Assembly: GCA_030248135.1 (NCBI GenBank)
Contig: JASANC010004705.1
Span: forward strand, 62,001 to 126,000
Reading direction: 5' to 3'
Source of the DNA: Theristus sp. LFF4_11
Lineage: Eukaryota > Nematoda > Chromadorea > Monhysterida > Xyalidae
Length of the DNA: 64,000 nucleotides
This document shows, piece after piece, positions 46,766 through 58,053 of this stretch. The translations under genes were made by a program, and so were the position numbers. The number at the start of each line of letters is the position of its first letter. The stretch's first letter is position 1. A model generated the notes under the pieces. It was not told where the DNA came from and did no database searches. It saw nothing but the letters and a program-made list of their open reading frames with translations.

Positions 46766-47139
46766 TAGGCTTCGCGGTGTAGCTGGGAAATACGTTTGTC
46801 AATGGGGTGTTTGAAGCCCGGCTTGCTAATTTCCCTGTCTTCTTGTGACTCTTCGGCGAAATCAATCAGTTTACAAGCTGGCATACACGGGTTTTCGCAT
46901 ACTTGTGTTTCTGCACCATGTCCGTGCGATGGTGAGGTGCTCTTGACTTGCCTCCATGTGGTGCACGTTGCTTCAATCTCCGTCAGGCACGCGCACCGCA
47001 TGGGGAAAGTCAACCACGGTTCACCACACCGTCGCATGGGTTTGATGTTCTGTATCTGTACATATTGTTTCTGTATTTATTTGTTGATCTTGTCTTGTAT
47101 GAATCATGAAATGTCAAAGAACACCCGGATACGCGAATG
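46766..47139. other. Convergent 3' region between PAN2 and the SLC7 gene
   Basis: 374 bp between the stop codons of two convergent genes. A 101-codon minus frame (46732-47037) overlaps the PAN2 end and is not supported as a gene. Confidence 0.5.
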
Positions 47140-50100
47140 CTAAAATCGTGTCACCACTGTTACGTCTGCGCTGCCGTAAGTCGTAGAGCGGGGGTGTGGC
47201 TCCGTAAAAACAGTGGATGTGCTGCTGCACACAGAACTCGCTCTCCGTCTCGTGATCGGGACAACAAAGCCTAATGGACCAACATCCCGGATACTGTTCA
47301 CGTTCACCGACTCGTCTTGCGTCGCTGAATTTCCTCGCTTGTCAGCTGCCAACTCGCCAAACACAAGTTTCTGCGCCAGAATTGTCAGGGATTCTGGAAT
47401 GTGTTGACGCTTTTGTTTCGTTTCATCAACTTCGGCAATCACAAGGATATCACTGTAGATCTGAAAAAGCGCGGTAGTCGAAAGGAAATGCAGCACATAT
47501 AGATTCATACCATTGATGGCCGTCAGTGGTCGTTGCCACTTGAAGTCGTACTTTATTACGGCGAAGTAAATCGCCAACGCGAACGCCATGATTGCGACGT
47601 CGATCAGCGCAATTTTTGGCGTAAACACGATCAAAACGATGACAAGCGAGCTTGCGACCAGCAGGTAGCCGAAGTGCAGTGCCAGTGGCATCTGTGTGTC
47701 AACGAAATGAACGAATCTGCTTGGTTGCTTTGTGGAATATAATACACGATCAACAAGTCCGAAACGGTTTTTACATCTCATTTTATAAGAAATACGATTT
47801 TATGAAAGATCCTAAATTCTGGAATACAACAGTGGTTCAACCCTAATAGCGATGCTCTTGCGACGTCCGATCGGCAGTGACCTCAGTCGTATCATGATCA
47901 CTGCGAGCATGCTGAAGACACGCGGCAGCCAAACGACGAAGACGACGTAGTCGATGATTCTGCCAACGTCGCTCAACAACGACAGCAATGCCGACAGAGT
48001 GCACTGAAATGACTGTCAGTGGGTTTGTTGCCGTTTTTGGCTTTCTTGTGAGTTCGGTTCCCGTGAGGCAATGTGGTTAAGTGGTTCTGCTTATTTTTTG
48101 TTTGAGAATCACTGGTCAGCTCACCAGTGAAATGACAGCCATTTGTGGTATGCCGTTGTGGGCGTTTTGCACGGCGAGAAACGCAGGCAGTTGACGCTTG
48201 CGAGCGGCAGCAAAAAAGTACCTGCAATTGAAAAACTTTCGGGTGTTCTGCTCAGAGCAGTTCGTTTGGTTCGTCGTGACGTTTGATAAAAAGCTAAGTT
48301 GCTGTTTTGTGTTTTAAAAATATTGCTTCAAAACTGTGTTATCGCGGATTTTTTTAGAAAAGTGCATTATTGTTTTGCGCTGTGTAATTTATTCTGTACC
48401 TTATTATTATATTAGAACACGGGCGCGTGCTGGCGTTCCAAAACTTTCGCTTTCCGGTCACCGCGAATAACTGGGCGTGCAAGTTTATAATGCATTTATT
48501 TTCCCACGCTACCTAAACAGTATAAATACTCTTTGCTGCCGTGCTGTATCGATACTTTGTGGCATACAACGCCATGAAACTCATAGCTGAAAAACGGTAA
48601 GGTGTTTCATACACAAAGTGACCGTTATCGATTTTTTGACCAATGGACCTATAAAAATCGTGTTTTAGCTTAAGTCCAGATCCATATAAGCGAAGCGATT
48701 TTGCAATCGACGGTAGTATCAGTTTGTGAAGCCTAGTGAGCCATCTTGACGCTAGACTTCATTACTAGTACACCTAACTTATTCATCTGTGCGAAAGGGG
48801 TTTTGAGGTTTGTGTTTGGAAGTCATCATATTCGCAGATTATGAAATAAAACCACTGATCTAGACATTGAGTTCAATTTTCTCAATGTGTGGCACACCCA
48901 ATAAATTTTCTAGTCCGACTATTAGAGTTAGACGGTAAAATACATGCCTGCTTCCGCCGAGTATGGTCGCATTGATATTCGATATCACGACAACGCTGAT
49001 CACGAACGGCACAATCAGTGCCACCTTGTGGCCAACCACTTCGGCGATGAACGCCTGTATCGGGATTAGAAACCGCTAAAATCGCAATTTTAAAATAGAA
49101 ATGGGATGGGCAAATTTTAAGAAAACCTGCGCAACTGCGGTGGCACTGAGCATTCCGTCGACACCGAGCACCGAAAAGTAAGCAGCATTCACGGCCAAAT
49201 AAATCAGGGTGATTGCTGTGATGCCAGCGACAGACGCCACTGGGATTGTTCTGAATAATGTTTGAGTTTGATTATGGCTATGTGATACCACTATTTGCGT
49301 AGACACCCGGACCCTGCACATGAGTATTCTCCGACCTTGTCGGTCTGTCGATCTCTTCCACAATCATTATCAGATCGTCCCAGCCGGAATACGAGAACAA
49401 GCATCCGTAGAGCGCCTCGGTCACCGCGGCTGGCTCGTACGCGGTGCCACTGAACGCGCCCGACAACTGCTGGACACCGTCTGGAATGTCAACGAAACTT
49501 TGATTTCACCTTTCGAGGGTGGGCACGTGCAACAACAAAAAGGCTAAAAAGAAATTGTTCGTTCGTGCCCCGAACTACGCAGTAATAAACGCCGATGCCG
49601 ATGATGCAGCCGAGTGCCGCCGTTGTACAGACGGCTGTGAGAATTTGAAACGGCGCCGCAAAGCGTCCCAGCGGTTTCAGGTTGCCGTACATGAGAACAG
49701 CTGAAACGAGCAACTGTGCGCTCACGTAGACAAAAACTAAATATTCAACAGTCCTGAATCACCTGTCACAACGGTTCCAAGCAACGGCTCGAGATAGTAC
49801 AGAGCGTCGGTGGACAAGCACAGCCACGGCTGTATGGCCTGCAGCACGTAGCGCCCGATCGTGCGACTTTGGATCGCAATGGAGCCTGGCCAGCTGAGCA
49901 GCACGCTCGCCAGCATCATCACGAATGCTGGGGCAAACCGAAAATGTGCACGCGGCGATTAGCAAAAACTGGCAGACGTGGGACAACAAACTGCCACTGC
50001 CTCAAAGTGCGAGCAAATTGGAGGCAGAAAAAACACACAGAAAGTAGTTGCCCTTTTGGTATCCTTTAAGTGCCCCAAAAAATCGTGGTTCCGTGGTGCG

Positions 50101-50596
50101 CATGGTACCCCACACCGCTCAGAGGATTTTTGTGTGCCAAGATTATTTTTGGGGCACGTCACCATAATGGTCTCTGAGGGCACCAAAACAGCAACTTTTC
50201 TCCGCGCGTAACATTCCAATATGCATACCACTTCATCTCGCACATGAACGCGTAATCCACGCCGAACGCTGGTATCATGCCGGACAGTTCCGAGTAGCAG
50301 AGTGCGCCCCAGATTGAGATGAGACCGCCGACCAGCCAGATCAGCAGCGTCGCACCGACGGAGCGCACGTTCTGCAGCACAACGGTCGGCGACACGAAAA
50401 TGCCGCTGCCGATGACGCCGCCGACGAGGTAGGCGCTCGCGCTGAGCACGCCCAGGCGTCTGCGCTGGGGGCGTTGCAAGGCGGCATCGGCTGGTGTGCG
50501 TGGGAAATTGAGGGTGGAATTGGAATTGGAGGATGATGTGGCGGCGCTGGAAGAGGCGACGTCAACGTGCTCGTTGTGGTGGTTCGGCGCAGGCAT
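47140..50596 (-). CDS. SLC7-family (light-chain type) amino-acid transporter, about 9 exons
   Basis: APC-superfamily exchanger for amino acids across the plasma membrane. Exons (minus): 50596 to about 50200, 49927-49763, 49700 to about 49600, about 49485-49336, 49250-49127, 49054-48948, 48221-48125, 48003-47842, 47691-47140. Later phases close; boundaries after exons 1 and 3 are uncertain and a micro-exon may be missing. TM1 carries the hallmark GGVIGSGIFVSP; next come LISIWGALCYSELSGMIPAFG, FSYSGWDDL, VAGITAITLIYLAVNAAYFS, NATILGGSRYFFAAARKRQLP and a final ALHFGYLLVASSLVIVLIVF. A Cys in the loop before TM4 (QPWLCLSTD) sits where light chains are disulphide-linked to an SLC3 heavy chain, so a heteromeric LAT/b0,+ type is inferred. 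The acidic-Ser N-terminus is cytosolic. Intron 6 is GC-AG (AGCAG|GCATGT). Substrate cannot be told. Confidence 0.9.
50040..50205. repeat. Foldback segment in SLC7 intron 1
   Basis: AAGTGCCCCAAAAAATCG at about 50068 and its near reverse complement GATTATTTTTGGGGCACG at about 50140 form arms around GGTACCCCACACCGCTCAGA. Further pairs (GGTATCC.../GGTCTC) extend it weakly. Could be a small MITE or a hairpin RNA; no copy seen elsewhere in the window. Confidence 0.45.
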
Positions 50597-50982
50597 GGTT
50601 CTGTTATTTTATTTCGCCGAAATGCATGTACGTACCGTATACATAGATACACGCGACTCGTTTCTATACACTCGTATGTGGGAACTGTGCGGAAAAACAT
50701 TTCAGATTTTTGCTGGTACTAGGATGCACGAGACAAAATGATAAGAAAAAACGACACTTTATCAAATAACAAATTTTTACAAAATAGGTGAGTGCATTTT
50801 ACGAAACACAGAACAGTCACGTTTTGCTAAAAAAATCGCAGCGTGAAATTGACACTTAGTTTTTATGCCTTTTGTATCTGTGTAAAGTTTGCTGAAAACT
50901 CCAATATTCACAAACAAAAAATAACAAAACCAATGTTCATTGTTTCCGGCTTGACTTTCCAGTTATGCGTTTGTGAGATGAG

Positions 50983-52140
50983 TCACTGTTTGTTCGTCTG
51001 CGTCCGAATGAAGCCTTTGACATTGCTGCGATGAAGGACCCCGTTCTTGGACATCAACTCGATCGCCGTGATCGTGGCCGTTTCTTTTCGCTGCTCATGC
51101 ATGTACTCGTGATACTGACCTGAATAGTGGTTTCGAAGTTTCAGAAAAAATATATAAAAAGGGATAAGACGATTGTTTTCAATATGATTGTAATCACTGT
51201 ACACTGCACCAGCGTAGATGACGAGCAGACCGCCCCAGGCGATCGACCAGAACCAGCCGACCAGGAACAGAGTGACCGTGAGGAACTGCGCCGTTCCGGT
51301 CAGCAGATTCACAACGAGCGCCACGAATCGTGAGCCTTCGCTGAGCACAAGACGTGGCTGGCCGAAACACAGACCGCAGACGCCGGACAAGATCGTGCCT
51401 GCACAGTTGCACCATGGCACTCACTGATTGGTGGTCATCGTCATTATGAACATGTAGCGTTTTAGCCACGTCAACATGACCAACCAGATCCAGGCAGCGC
51501 CACGTTCAGAAACAGGCACAGGAATGCCAGCGGACGCGGCAAGAATGGGATCGCCCGATGGATCACGGCCTCATCGAGAATCAGCTCGTCCAAGCGTAAA
51601 CAAAACAGCAAACCGTAAGGAAACAAGAAATAAGGGATAAAATGCAATTACTGAACATGCACATGTACAACAGAAGTATTTGTTGAAACTTTGAAAACAA
51701 CAATCATCGAAAGACACCAATCTTTTTGAACAGCGCTGCGATTTCCGCCAGCGGCGCGCGTTGACGCCGCCTCATCGCTCGTCGTCTCATGGGTCTGTGC
51801 GAATAGCAAAGTTTAAAAAAATTGAAATGTATTGGAGGTATGTAAATGATGACAGTCAAGAATGTTGACTGAAAATTAAAATTTTAAAAATTAATTTAGT
51901 ACCACAGCTTTAACATGCAGCGGTGCCAATATGCCTTCTTGGCGTCCATACGCAAGGATTTCCGGTATTTTCTCACGCACATTTTTCCAGCCACGAGGTT
52001 CGTGCTCTAGATTAAAAAATTCTTGAAACAGTGTTTTTCAAAACTTGTCCCAAATCAAAACCTTACCGAACGTGACATGAGCGAGCTTCTTGCTCTTTCC
52101 GATGATCGTCTCTTTTTGCTCCATTTTCAGCTCAGCGATC
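50983..52140 (-). CDS. Spec3/stum family membrane protein (partial 5' model)
   Basis: The Spec3 family includes Drosophila stum, needed for proprioceptive mechanotransduction. The conserved core is clear over three exons: one ending at 51485 (AIPFLPRPLAFLCLFLNVAL then PGSG), 51398-51210 and 51119-50983, phases 1 and 1. It reads like other members: IP.MP.P.AV.CLFLN...PG.GT, then a Cys-rich turn (GTILSGVCGLCFG), then a second hairpin NLLTGTAQFLTVTLFLVGWFWSIAWG. The charged tail ends TQTNKQ. Upstream coding-like pieces at about 52125-52068 (IAELKMEQKETIIGKSKKLA), 52012-51902 (HEPRGWKNVREKIPEILAYG) and 51782-51724 (acidic, in THETTSDEAASTRAAGG) probably belong to it; the first two join in phase, but the junction into the core exon does not close, so the N-terminus is unsettled. 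A first exon near 53036 (MNSVQLLQTT) is possible. Confidence 0.75.
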
Positions 52141-52144
52141 TTGT

Positions 52145-53364
52145 TTGCATAAAAGCTTGGTCGGCTGGCAGAATGCGGTAGTTCCTCCTCTAGTCTCCGG
52201 TATTCCATTGTTCCGATTCAAATTCAAATCACACTCTCAACACGAGTTTTGTCAAAATCCAATCTACGATCAAATCTTTACATTACGCAAATGTCAAATA
52301 AAGATCACGTCGTTTTCAACTGTCTAAACTTTCTGCTTTCTTTTGTGGTTCAATGGAAAGAGCAAGAGAAACAGTGACTAAAACGAAAGAAAGTAATCGA
52401 GTTAGCCACCACCAGAACCATGACTCGTTTTTTTTCTTTCGAGCTCAATATTTTGGAACAGCTCATTTCGCCCTTGGTCGTGCTGGTGTCATGCATTTTT
52501 TCCAAGATATTGGCCACAGAATTTACTGCGGAAATCCCAGTTGGGAATTTTGTTCGCACATGCGGTTATCTAGTGGCTATCTTATCTGATATTCTGCATG
52601 TAGGGATCACTATGCCTACCAAACGTTTTCAGGCAACGACGAAAAAAACGCAAACGGTTTCAGCCAATGCTTGAAAACCGTCACCGTTTTCAGTTCGGTT
52701 TTTTCAGTGTTGTTACGTGTTCAACGACAACACGAACAAACCAGCAATTTTGAACCAAGACAGTATGAGTACATCATAGAAACGGACTCTTGGTTAGGGT
52801 ATTTGTGACACTTGCGGCTTCAAATGTTGAGAATCTGGTTTGTGCATAACCAAAAACGTTCGATGCAAAAAACGACCGGCGGTGCTGAAGAAAAAAAATA
52901 AAGTTTCAAATAAAACAAAGTGAATGAACAAACAAAATAAATAAAAATAAGTGCACAAAATAGTAAAGTGTTCAACAACACTCTGAAACAAATCGTCTGA
53001 CCAGACCCGTCGTCTGCAGCAGTTGAACCGAGTTCATTGTTTCTTCGTATTCTGCTAAAAAATGCAATTTATTAATCATGCGGATGCGCGAGCGAGCGCC
53101 AGCGAGCGGAGAGCGCATCACGCATTATATGGCTGATATTCCCTCGCGCGCTTTTTTCAAATTTGCTCGCTGCGTCCAGCGAGCATAGTATAAGCCACAA
53201 ACTTGGTTCTGTGCACACGAAACGAACACCCAAAGTTGTGCTTGGAGCCGCAAAAAAAATTTTATCCGACTATTTTTCATACGCTGTAGACACGAAAAAC
53301 CTATTCTGAAATTTATGTTACTTATTTTCCTTGGTATTTTTTTTTTCTGGTATGTAATCAACAT
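52145..53364. other. No gene supported upstream of the stum-like gene
   Basis: Mixed-composition DNA. ATGAACTCGGTTCAACTGC on the minus strand at 53036 could start an exon. A GAGCGAGCGCCAGCGAGCGG simple repeat lies at about 53085-53110. Confidence 0.35.
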
Positions 53365-53720
53365 GTGTTTGCCCTTTCAATTTTTACCTGCGACACTTTC
53401 GCAGTCGAACAAAAATGTTCCCTGGGGTAATTCCACCCGGAGATTTTGAAAATTGGGTTAATTTTTTACCCAGACCCTGTTTTTGGGTAAAAAATTGGGC
53501 ATTTTTAATTGTTGGGAGGATTTTCACCTGGTTTTAAGTGTTCGCCCTTTCAGTTTTTAGCTGGGACACTTTCACAGTTGAACAAAATTTTTTCCTAGGG
53601 TAATTTCATCCGTAGATTCTGAAAATTTAGTTTATTTTTTTGCCCGGGCATTTTTTGGGGTCAAAATTGTGCATTTTTTAAAGTTGGTAGCATTTTGACT
53701 GGGTATCAGTTTTTCACTCT
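53365..53720. repeat. Two diverged ~175-bp tandem units
   Basis: Unit 1 (53365-53538) and unit 2 (53539-53720) share GCCCTTTCA-TTTTTA-CTG-GACACTTTC, GAACAAAA, GGGTAATT-CA-CCG-AGATT and GGGCATTTTT in order. The GGGTAATTCA word and spacing resemble the satellite that starts just to the right, so these may be old edge units of it. Confidence 0.6.
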
Positions 53721-53759
53721 TACAAATTTTGTCTGAGCTACGAAAAATAGGAGAAATGT

Positions 53760-55245
53760 TTAGTCCGTAGGAATTCAATGCGCTGATCACGGATTTCGGG
53801 TTAGTTTTCTTACGTGAGCAACTCTAGATGCCGAATCGTGACGATATCGGGCGAATCTGCATTGGTAATGTGAGAAATCGGTCAACGAACGAAAAACAAG
53901 AAAAGGGTGTTTTCCAGGGTAATTCAATGCGCCGATCACGAATTTTAAGTTAGTTTTCTTACGTGAGCAACTCTAGATGCTGAATCGTGACGATTTCGGG
54001 CGAATCGGCCGTGGAAATCGGCGAAATCGGTCCAGGAACGAAAAACAAGAAAAAAGTGTTTTCCAGGGTAATTCAATGCGCTGATCACGAATTTTGGGTT
54101 AGTTTTCTTAGTGAGAACTCTAGAGTGAAGTGACGATTTCGGGCGAATCGGCCGTGGAAGTTGGCGAAATCGGTTCAGGAACGAAAAACAAGAAAAGGGT
54201 GTTTTCTAGGGTAATTCAATCCGCTGATCACGGATTTTGGGTTAGTTTTCTTACGTGAGCAACTCTAGATGCCGAATCGTGACGATATCGGGCGAATCGG
54301 CCGTGGAAATCGGCGAAATCGGTCTACGAACGAAAAACAAGAAAAGAGTGTTTTCCAGGGTAATTCAATGCGCCGATCACGAATTTTAAGTTAGTTTTCT
54401 TACGTGAGCAACTCTAGATGCTGAATCGTGACGATTTCGGGCGAATCGGCCGTGGAAATCGGCGAAATCGGTCCAGGAACGAAAAACAAGAAAAAAGTGT
54501 TTTCCAGGGTAATTCAATGCGCTGATAACAAATTTTGGGTTAGTTTTCTTAGTGAGAATTCTAGAAGTGACGATTTCGGGCGAGTCGGCCGTGGAAATTG
54601 GCGAAATCGGTCCAGGAACGAAAAACAAGAAAAGGGGGTTTTCCAGGGTAATTCAATGCGCTGATCACGAATTTTGGGATAGTTTTCTTACGTGAACAAC
54701 TCTAGATGCTGAATCGTGACGATTTCGGGCGAATCGGCCGTGGAAGTTGGCGAAATCGGTCCAGGAACGAAAAACAAGAAAAGGGTGTTTTCCAGGGTAA
54801 TTCAATGCGCTGATCACGACTTTTGGGTTAGTTTTCTTACGTGAGCAACTCTAGATGCTGAATCGTGACGATTTCGGGCGAATCGGCCGTGGAAGTTGGC
54901 GAAATCGGTCTAGAAACGAGAAACAAGAAAAGGTTGTTTTCCAGGGTAATTCAATGCGCTGATCACAAATTTTGGGTTAGTTTTTTTTTATGTGAGCAAC
55001 TCTGGATGCTGAATCGTGACGATTTCGGGCGAATCGGCCGTTGAAGTTAGCGAAATCGTTCTAGAAACGAAAAACAAGAAAAGGTTGTTTTCCAGAGTAA
55101 TTCAATGCACTGATCCCGGATTTTGGGCTGGTTTTTTGTGAGCAACTCTAGATACTGAATCGTAACGATTTCGAGCGAATCGGCCGTAGAAATAGCATAG
55201 GCGAAATCGGCCCAAAAAGCGAAAAATGAAAACTCTGAGGTATCC
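53760..55245. repeat. Satellite array, ~10 units of ~150 bp with higher-order structure
   Basis: Units start near 53770, 53920, 54070, 54212, 54361, 54510, 54649, 54799, 54947 and 55098 (spacings 139-151 bp). Typical words: GGGTAATTCAATGCGCTGAT, GGGTTAGTTTTCTTACGTGA, GCAACTCTAGATGCTGAATC, GTGACGATTTCGGGCGAATC, GGAACGAAAAACAAGAAAAG. Units 1-3 and 4-6 are pairwise more alike than neighbours: units 1/4 carry GATATCGGGCG and an ACGAACG variant, 2/5 carry CGCCGATCACGAATTTTAAG, and 3/6 share a short deletion (TTCTTAGTGAGAA). That gives a ~441-bp higher-order period. The last unit is the most decayed. Confidence 0.93.
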
Positions 55246-55318
55246 GGGGTTTAGAAGAATGTGTGACCAACGAGATGTGAATTTGGTTCGACCTTCGGGA
55301 CTTATTTAAAAGTCAGAA

Positions 55319-56399
55319 TATTATCTAAAAATGCGGGAGACGCATATAAAAGGAGGAATATGGCTTTGTCTAAGCAGTGAGAGACTTGGCTCGACAACTC
55401 TTTTCAAGTCTCTGATGTGGTACACACGGATACAAGTACATAAGAGCCATATTTTTGCGCCGTTTATTCACTATTTCGGTTGCACATGTATAATCTTTTC
55501 GTACGAAGGAGGCTTAGTAATGTTGAATGATGTGTGGAAAAGCCGCACACTGAAAAAATGTTTCGCGCCAGAGCGTAGTTCGAATATGAATTGAAATAAA
55601 TTTTGTTTAGTGAAAAAACATTCTGACTGGTTTTTTCTCAATTTCTTGCACGAATCTGTCGTCAGAATACGTTAAGTTTTTGCTCATTTAAAATTGCCGC
55701 GCAGCCATGAAACATTTTCTCTATCTGTGCGTGCAAACGCATATTGGGTCACGATTAATAAGAAAGATAATACTTTGTAGACAATTAAAACTTTTGCGGT
55801 ATTTCGGGCATTTAGCGACCACTAAAACCACTAAAACAACGATCAGACTTCAGATCGCTGATACTGGTTTGCCCAGGACAAAGTGTATCGCAGAGGCATT
55901 GGGGAACGCAAGGTCTCCTTCTGTGGCAAAGGCAAGGACTCACGGGACAGACAGTTTATCCTGCCACTAGAGTTTGGTTAAAAGGCTGAAAATCAACGGA
56001 AGATAACACCTTTTTGTCACTGATGCTGGTGTGTACACAGCTATGCGTACGTTAGCAACGATAAAACCACATGAAACAATGTTTTGCAGTCTCTGATTTT
56101 TCTGTTTTTGCACAGAATTTACAGATTCTTGATTTACAGAAGTTCTGCACAGAATTTGCACAGAATTTCGCACATGATGTGATTTCGGACTAAACTGGAA
56201 AGGACAGTTAAAAAATGATTTTAAAACTTTTTACACTTTTCAGTAAAACAAACGCGGCGCAAAAATATAGCTTTTATGTACTTGTATCCGTGTGTACCAC
56301 ATCAGAGACTTGAAAAGAGTTGTCGAGCCAAGTCTCTCACTGCTTAGACAAAGCCATATTCCTCCTTTTATATGCGTCTCCCGCATTTTTAGATAATTT
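55319..56399. mobile_element. Foldback element with ~145-bp terminal inverted repeats
   Basis: Left arm 55319-55466 (TTATCTAAAAATGCGGGAGA, ..., AGGAGGAATATGGCTTTGTC, ..., GTGGTACACACGGATACAAG) recurs nearly perfectly as the reverse complement at 56253-56399. The ~790-bp centre has no transposase-like frame; short unsupported frames only (55707-55970). No clear target duplication could be fixed. It follows the satellite closely. Confidence 0.85.
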
Positions 56400-56407
56400 C
56401 AGTTGTT

Positions 56408-56444
<37 letters not shown>

Positions 56445-56580
56445 GGAAAAACTTTTTAAAAAAAAAAAAAGGGGGGCGCCAAAAAAAGTAAAAAAAAAAG
56501 AAAGGCAAGGCAAATGGGTGGTTTGGCAAAAACTGCGGGGAATTTTTTTGGGTGGGGAGGGGGGGAAAAACCCACAAACC
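56400..56580. repeat. Homopolymer-rich tract (A32, then A- and G-runs)
   Basis: A run of more than 30 A is followed by AACTTTTTAAAAAAAAAA, then GGGGGGCGCC, AAAAAAAGT, further A runs, and TTTTTTTGGG-TGGGGAGGGGGG. The texture looks like degraded consensus after a long poly-A rather than ordinary genomic sequence. Confidence 0.6.
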
Positions 56581-57198
56581 AACGCATAGGCACACTTACA
56601 CAATGCTATAAATATCAATATCAACAATGCATCAGAATCAGCTGCTTTCTTCCATCCCGCGTTCTCTGGGAACATAGGATTCGACGTAGATCTGTTTTTG
56701 CGGCACACTTGGCTTCATCGAATGATTGAAAGCAAACGATAAGACAAAGAGGTGAGAAATTTTGTGACACTTTCTTACCCCTCTACTACAACTGCATGGA
56801 CATTCATTCTATCGCGCTTAAAAAAGTTTTGCGCTATTATTAAACATGTTTGTTCCGTTTTTTGTGGCTTTTCGATGTTTCATATATTTGGTGCTTCATA
56901 TATATTTACGATCAGTTCAGTCGCACAGATGGGAAGCAACAATAAAAATTAACGTGACACAATTCAACGAGAAAACAAACTTTCGGTGTGCCCTAGCAAT
57001 GACAAACAGTCACAATTTACAAGGTCTCGCGCACTGTAAAACGTCAATGACACTGCAATATCAGTCGTTCGTTTGCAGTCATCAGTTTTGCCGTTTATAA
57101 ACCAAATGTGAATGTATTATTTTGGCACATAAGGCACGAAAAAGGTTCGTCAGCGTTCGCCTGATCGCAATTTGTGACGCGAAAACGAAGCGACAAAA
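56581..57198. other. Upstream region of ACMSD
   Basis: No gene seen. AT-rich; no promoter motif can be named with confidence. Confidence 0.4.
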
Positions 57199-57709
57199 AT
57201 GAGCATGAAAAAACTGGACGTGCACTGTCATATTCTGCCTGAATGCTGGCCGGACCTGAAGGCACGCTATGGCTACGGCGGCTGGGTTCAGTTGCAAGCG
57301 TGCACTCGCTCCGAGTCGGCCGCCACTGACGAGCGGAACATGATGCTCGACGGTCGGCTGTTTCGCACGATCGGTCGCAACTGCTGGGACCCGCTGAGAA
57401 GACTCGAAGAAATGGGCGACACCGGAGTCACGGTGCAGGCGTTGTCGACAGTGCCCGTGATGTTCAGCTACTGGGTGCGCAATATACGCTAATGTGCTTG
57501 TTGTGAATATCACAGACAGATATCTTGATCCCTCAAAACAAGCAAGGCTAGTCTAGTTCAGAGTTTAGAAATTGCAGGCGAAACCGGACGACACCTTGGA
57601 TTTGTGCCGTCTCCTGAACGACGACATCGCTGCAACGGTGCGCAAGCATCCGAGCCGATTTGTTGGGCTCGGCACGCTGCCGATGCAGGCGCCAGAGCTC
57701 GCTGTGCAG
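57199..57709 (+). CDS. ACMSD: 2-amino-3-carboxymuconate-6-semialdehyde decarboxylase (ACMSD), first two exons only, 136 aa
   Basis: ACMSD is a zinc enzyme of the kynurenine pathway that diverts aminocarboxymuconate semialdehyde from quinolinate/NAD synthesis. Exons 57199-57474 and 57578-57709, both phase 0. The product matches the N-terminal ~40 % of the family: the metal-binding [15 protein letters not shown] (HxH), [32 protein letters not shown], then [13 protein letters not shown] and [18 protein letters not shown]. Family proteins continue for ~200 more residues with further zinc ligands and GTDYPFPLGE, none of which I could find before the convergent channel gene (58054) or up to 64000. 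The CAG|GTCACT donor after exon 2 is intact. Either the gene is broken, or the rest lies beyond the window with the channel gene nested in its intron, or the assembly is joined wrongly. Confidence 0.88.
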
Positions 57710-58053
57710 GTCACTGGCATTTCATTTCATTCTTAGTTTTTACGCGTGTTTCTCATTGTCCTTTCATCAAACTGTAATTTTTGAACTTTTTGGGATAATG
57801 AAAAACTATACCACAAACAAAATACTTCTTGAAGCTTGCAAATCAGGAACATTGTGTAAAGAAACAGAGACTTGAAACGGATGCACTGGAATAAACAACA
57901 ACAGGTACAATACTGATTGATAATAATGGTTGCCATAATGCACGATCGGCAACCGCAAATCAAAATGAAAATCAGCAGATGAGCGGTGAATTGAAGTTGA
58001 TTGATGGATCGGTTGAGTAGACGACAATGGTGACGCTGCGACTGAGCGCACTG
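57710..58053. other. Spacer between ACMSD exon 2 and the channel gene end
   Basis: AT-rich; contains none of the ACMSD continuation. AATAAACAACAACAG near 57890 is the only A-rich signal-like word. Confidence 0.5.

Noticed and set aside
47485..47520. Intron near the end of the SLC7 gene (GTATGA...TTTTTCAG)
   Set aside because: Splicing there would bring a stop immediately; the unspliced frame continues into a tail resembling the end of LAT-type transporters.
49737..49762. 26-bp intron in the SLC7 gene
   Set aside because: Phase-compatible but far shorter than any other intron here; the acceptor at 49701 gives a normal 62-bp intron in the same phase.
53760..55245. CRISPR-like array
   Set aside because: Units are ~150 bp without constant repeat/unique spacer alternation, in a eukaryotic context: a satellite.
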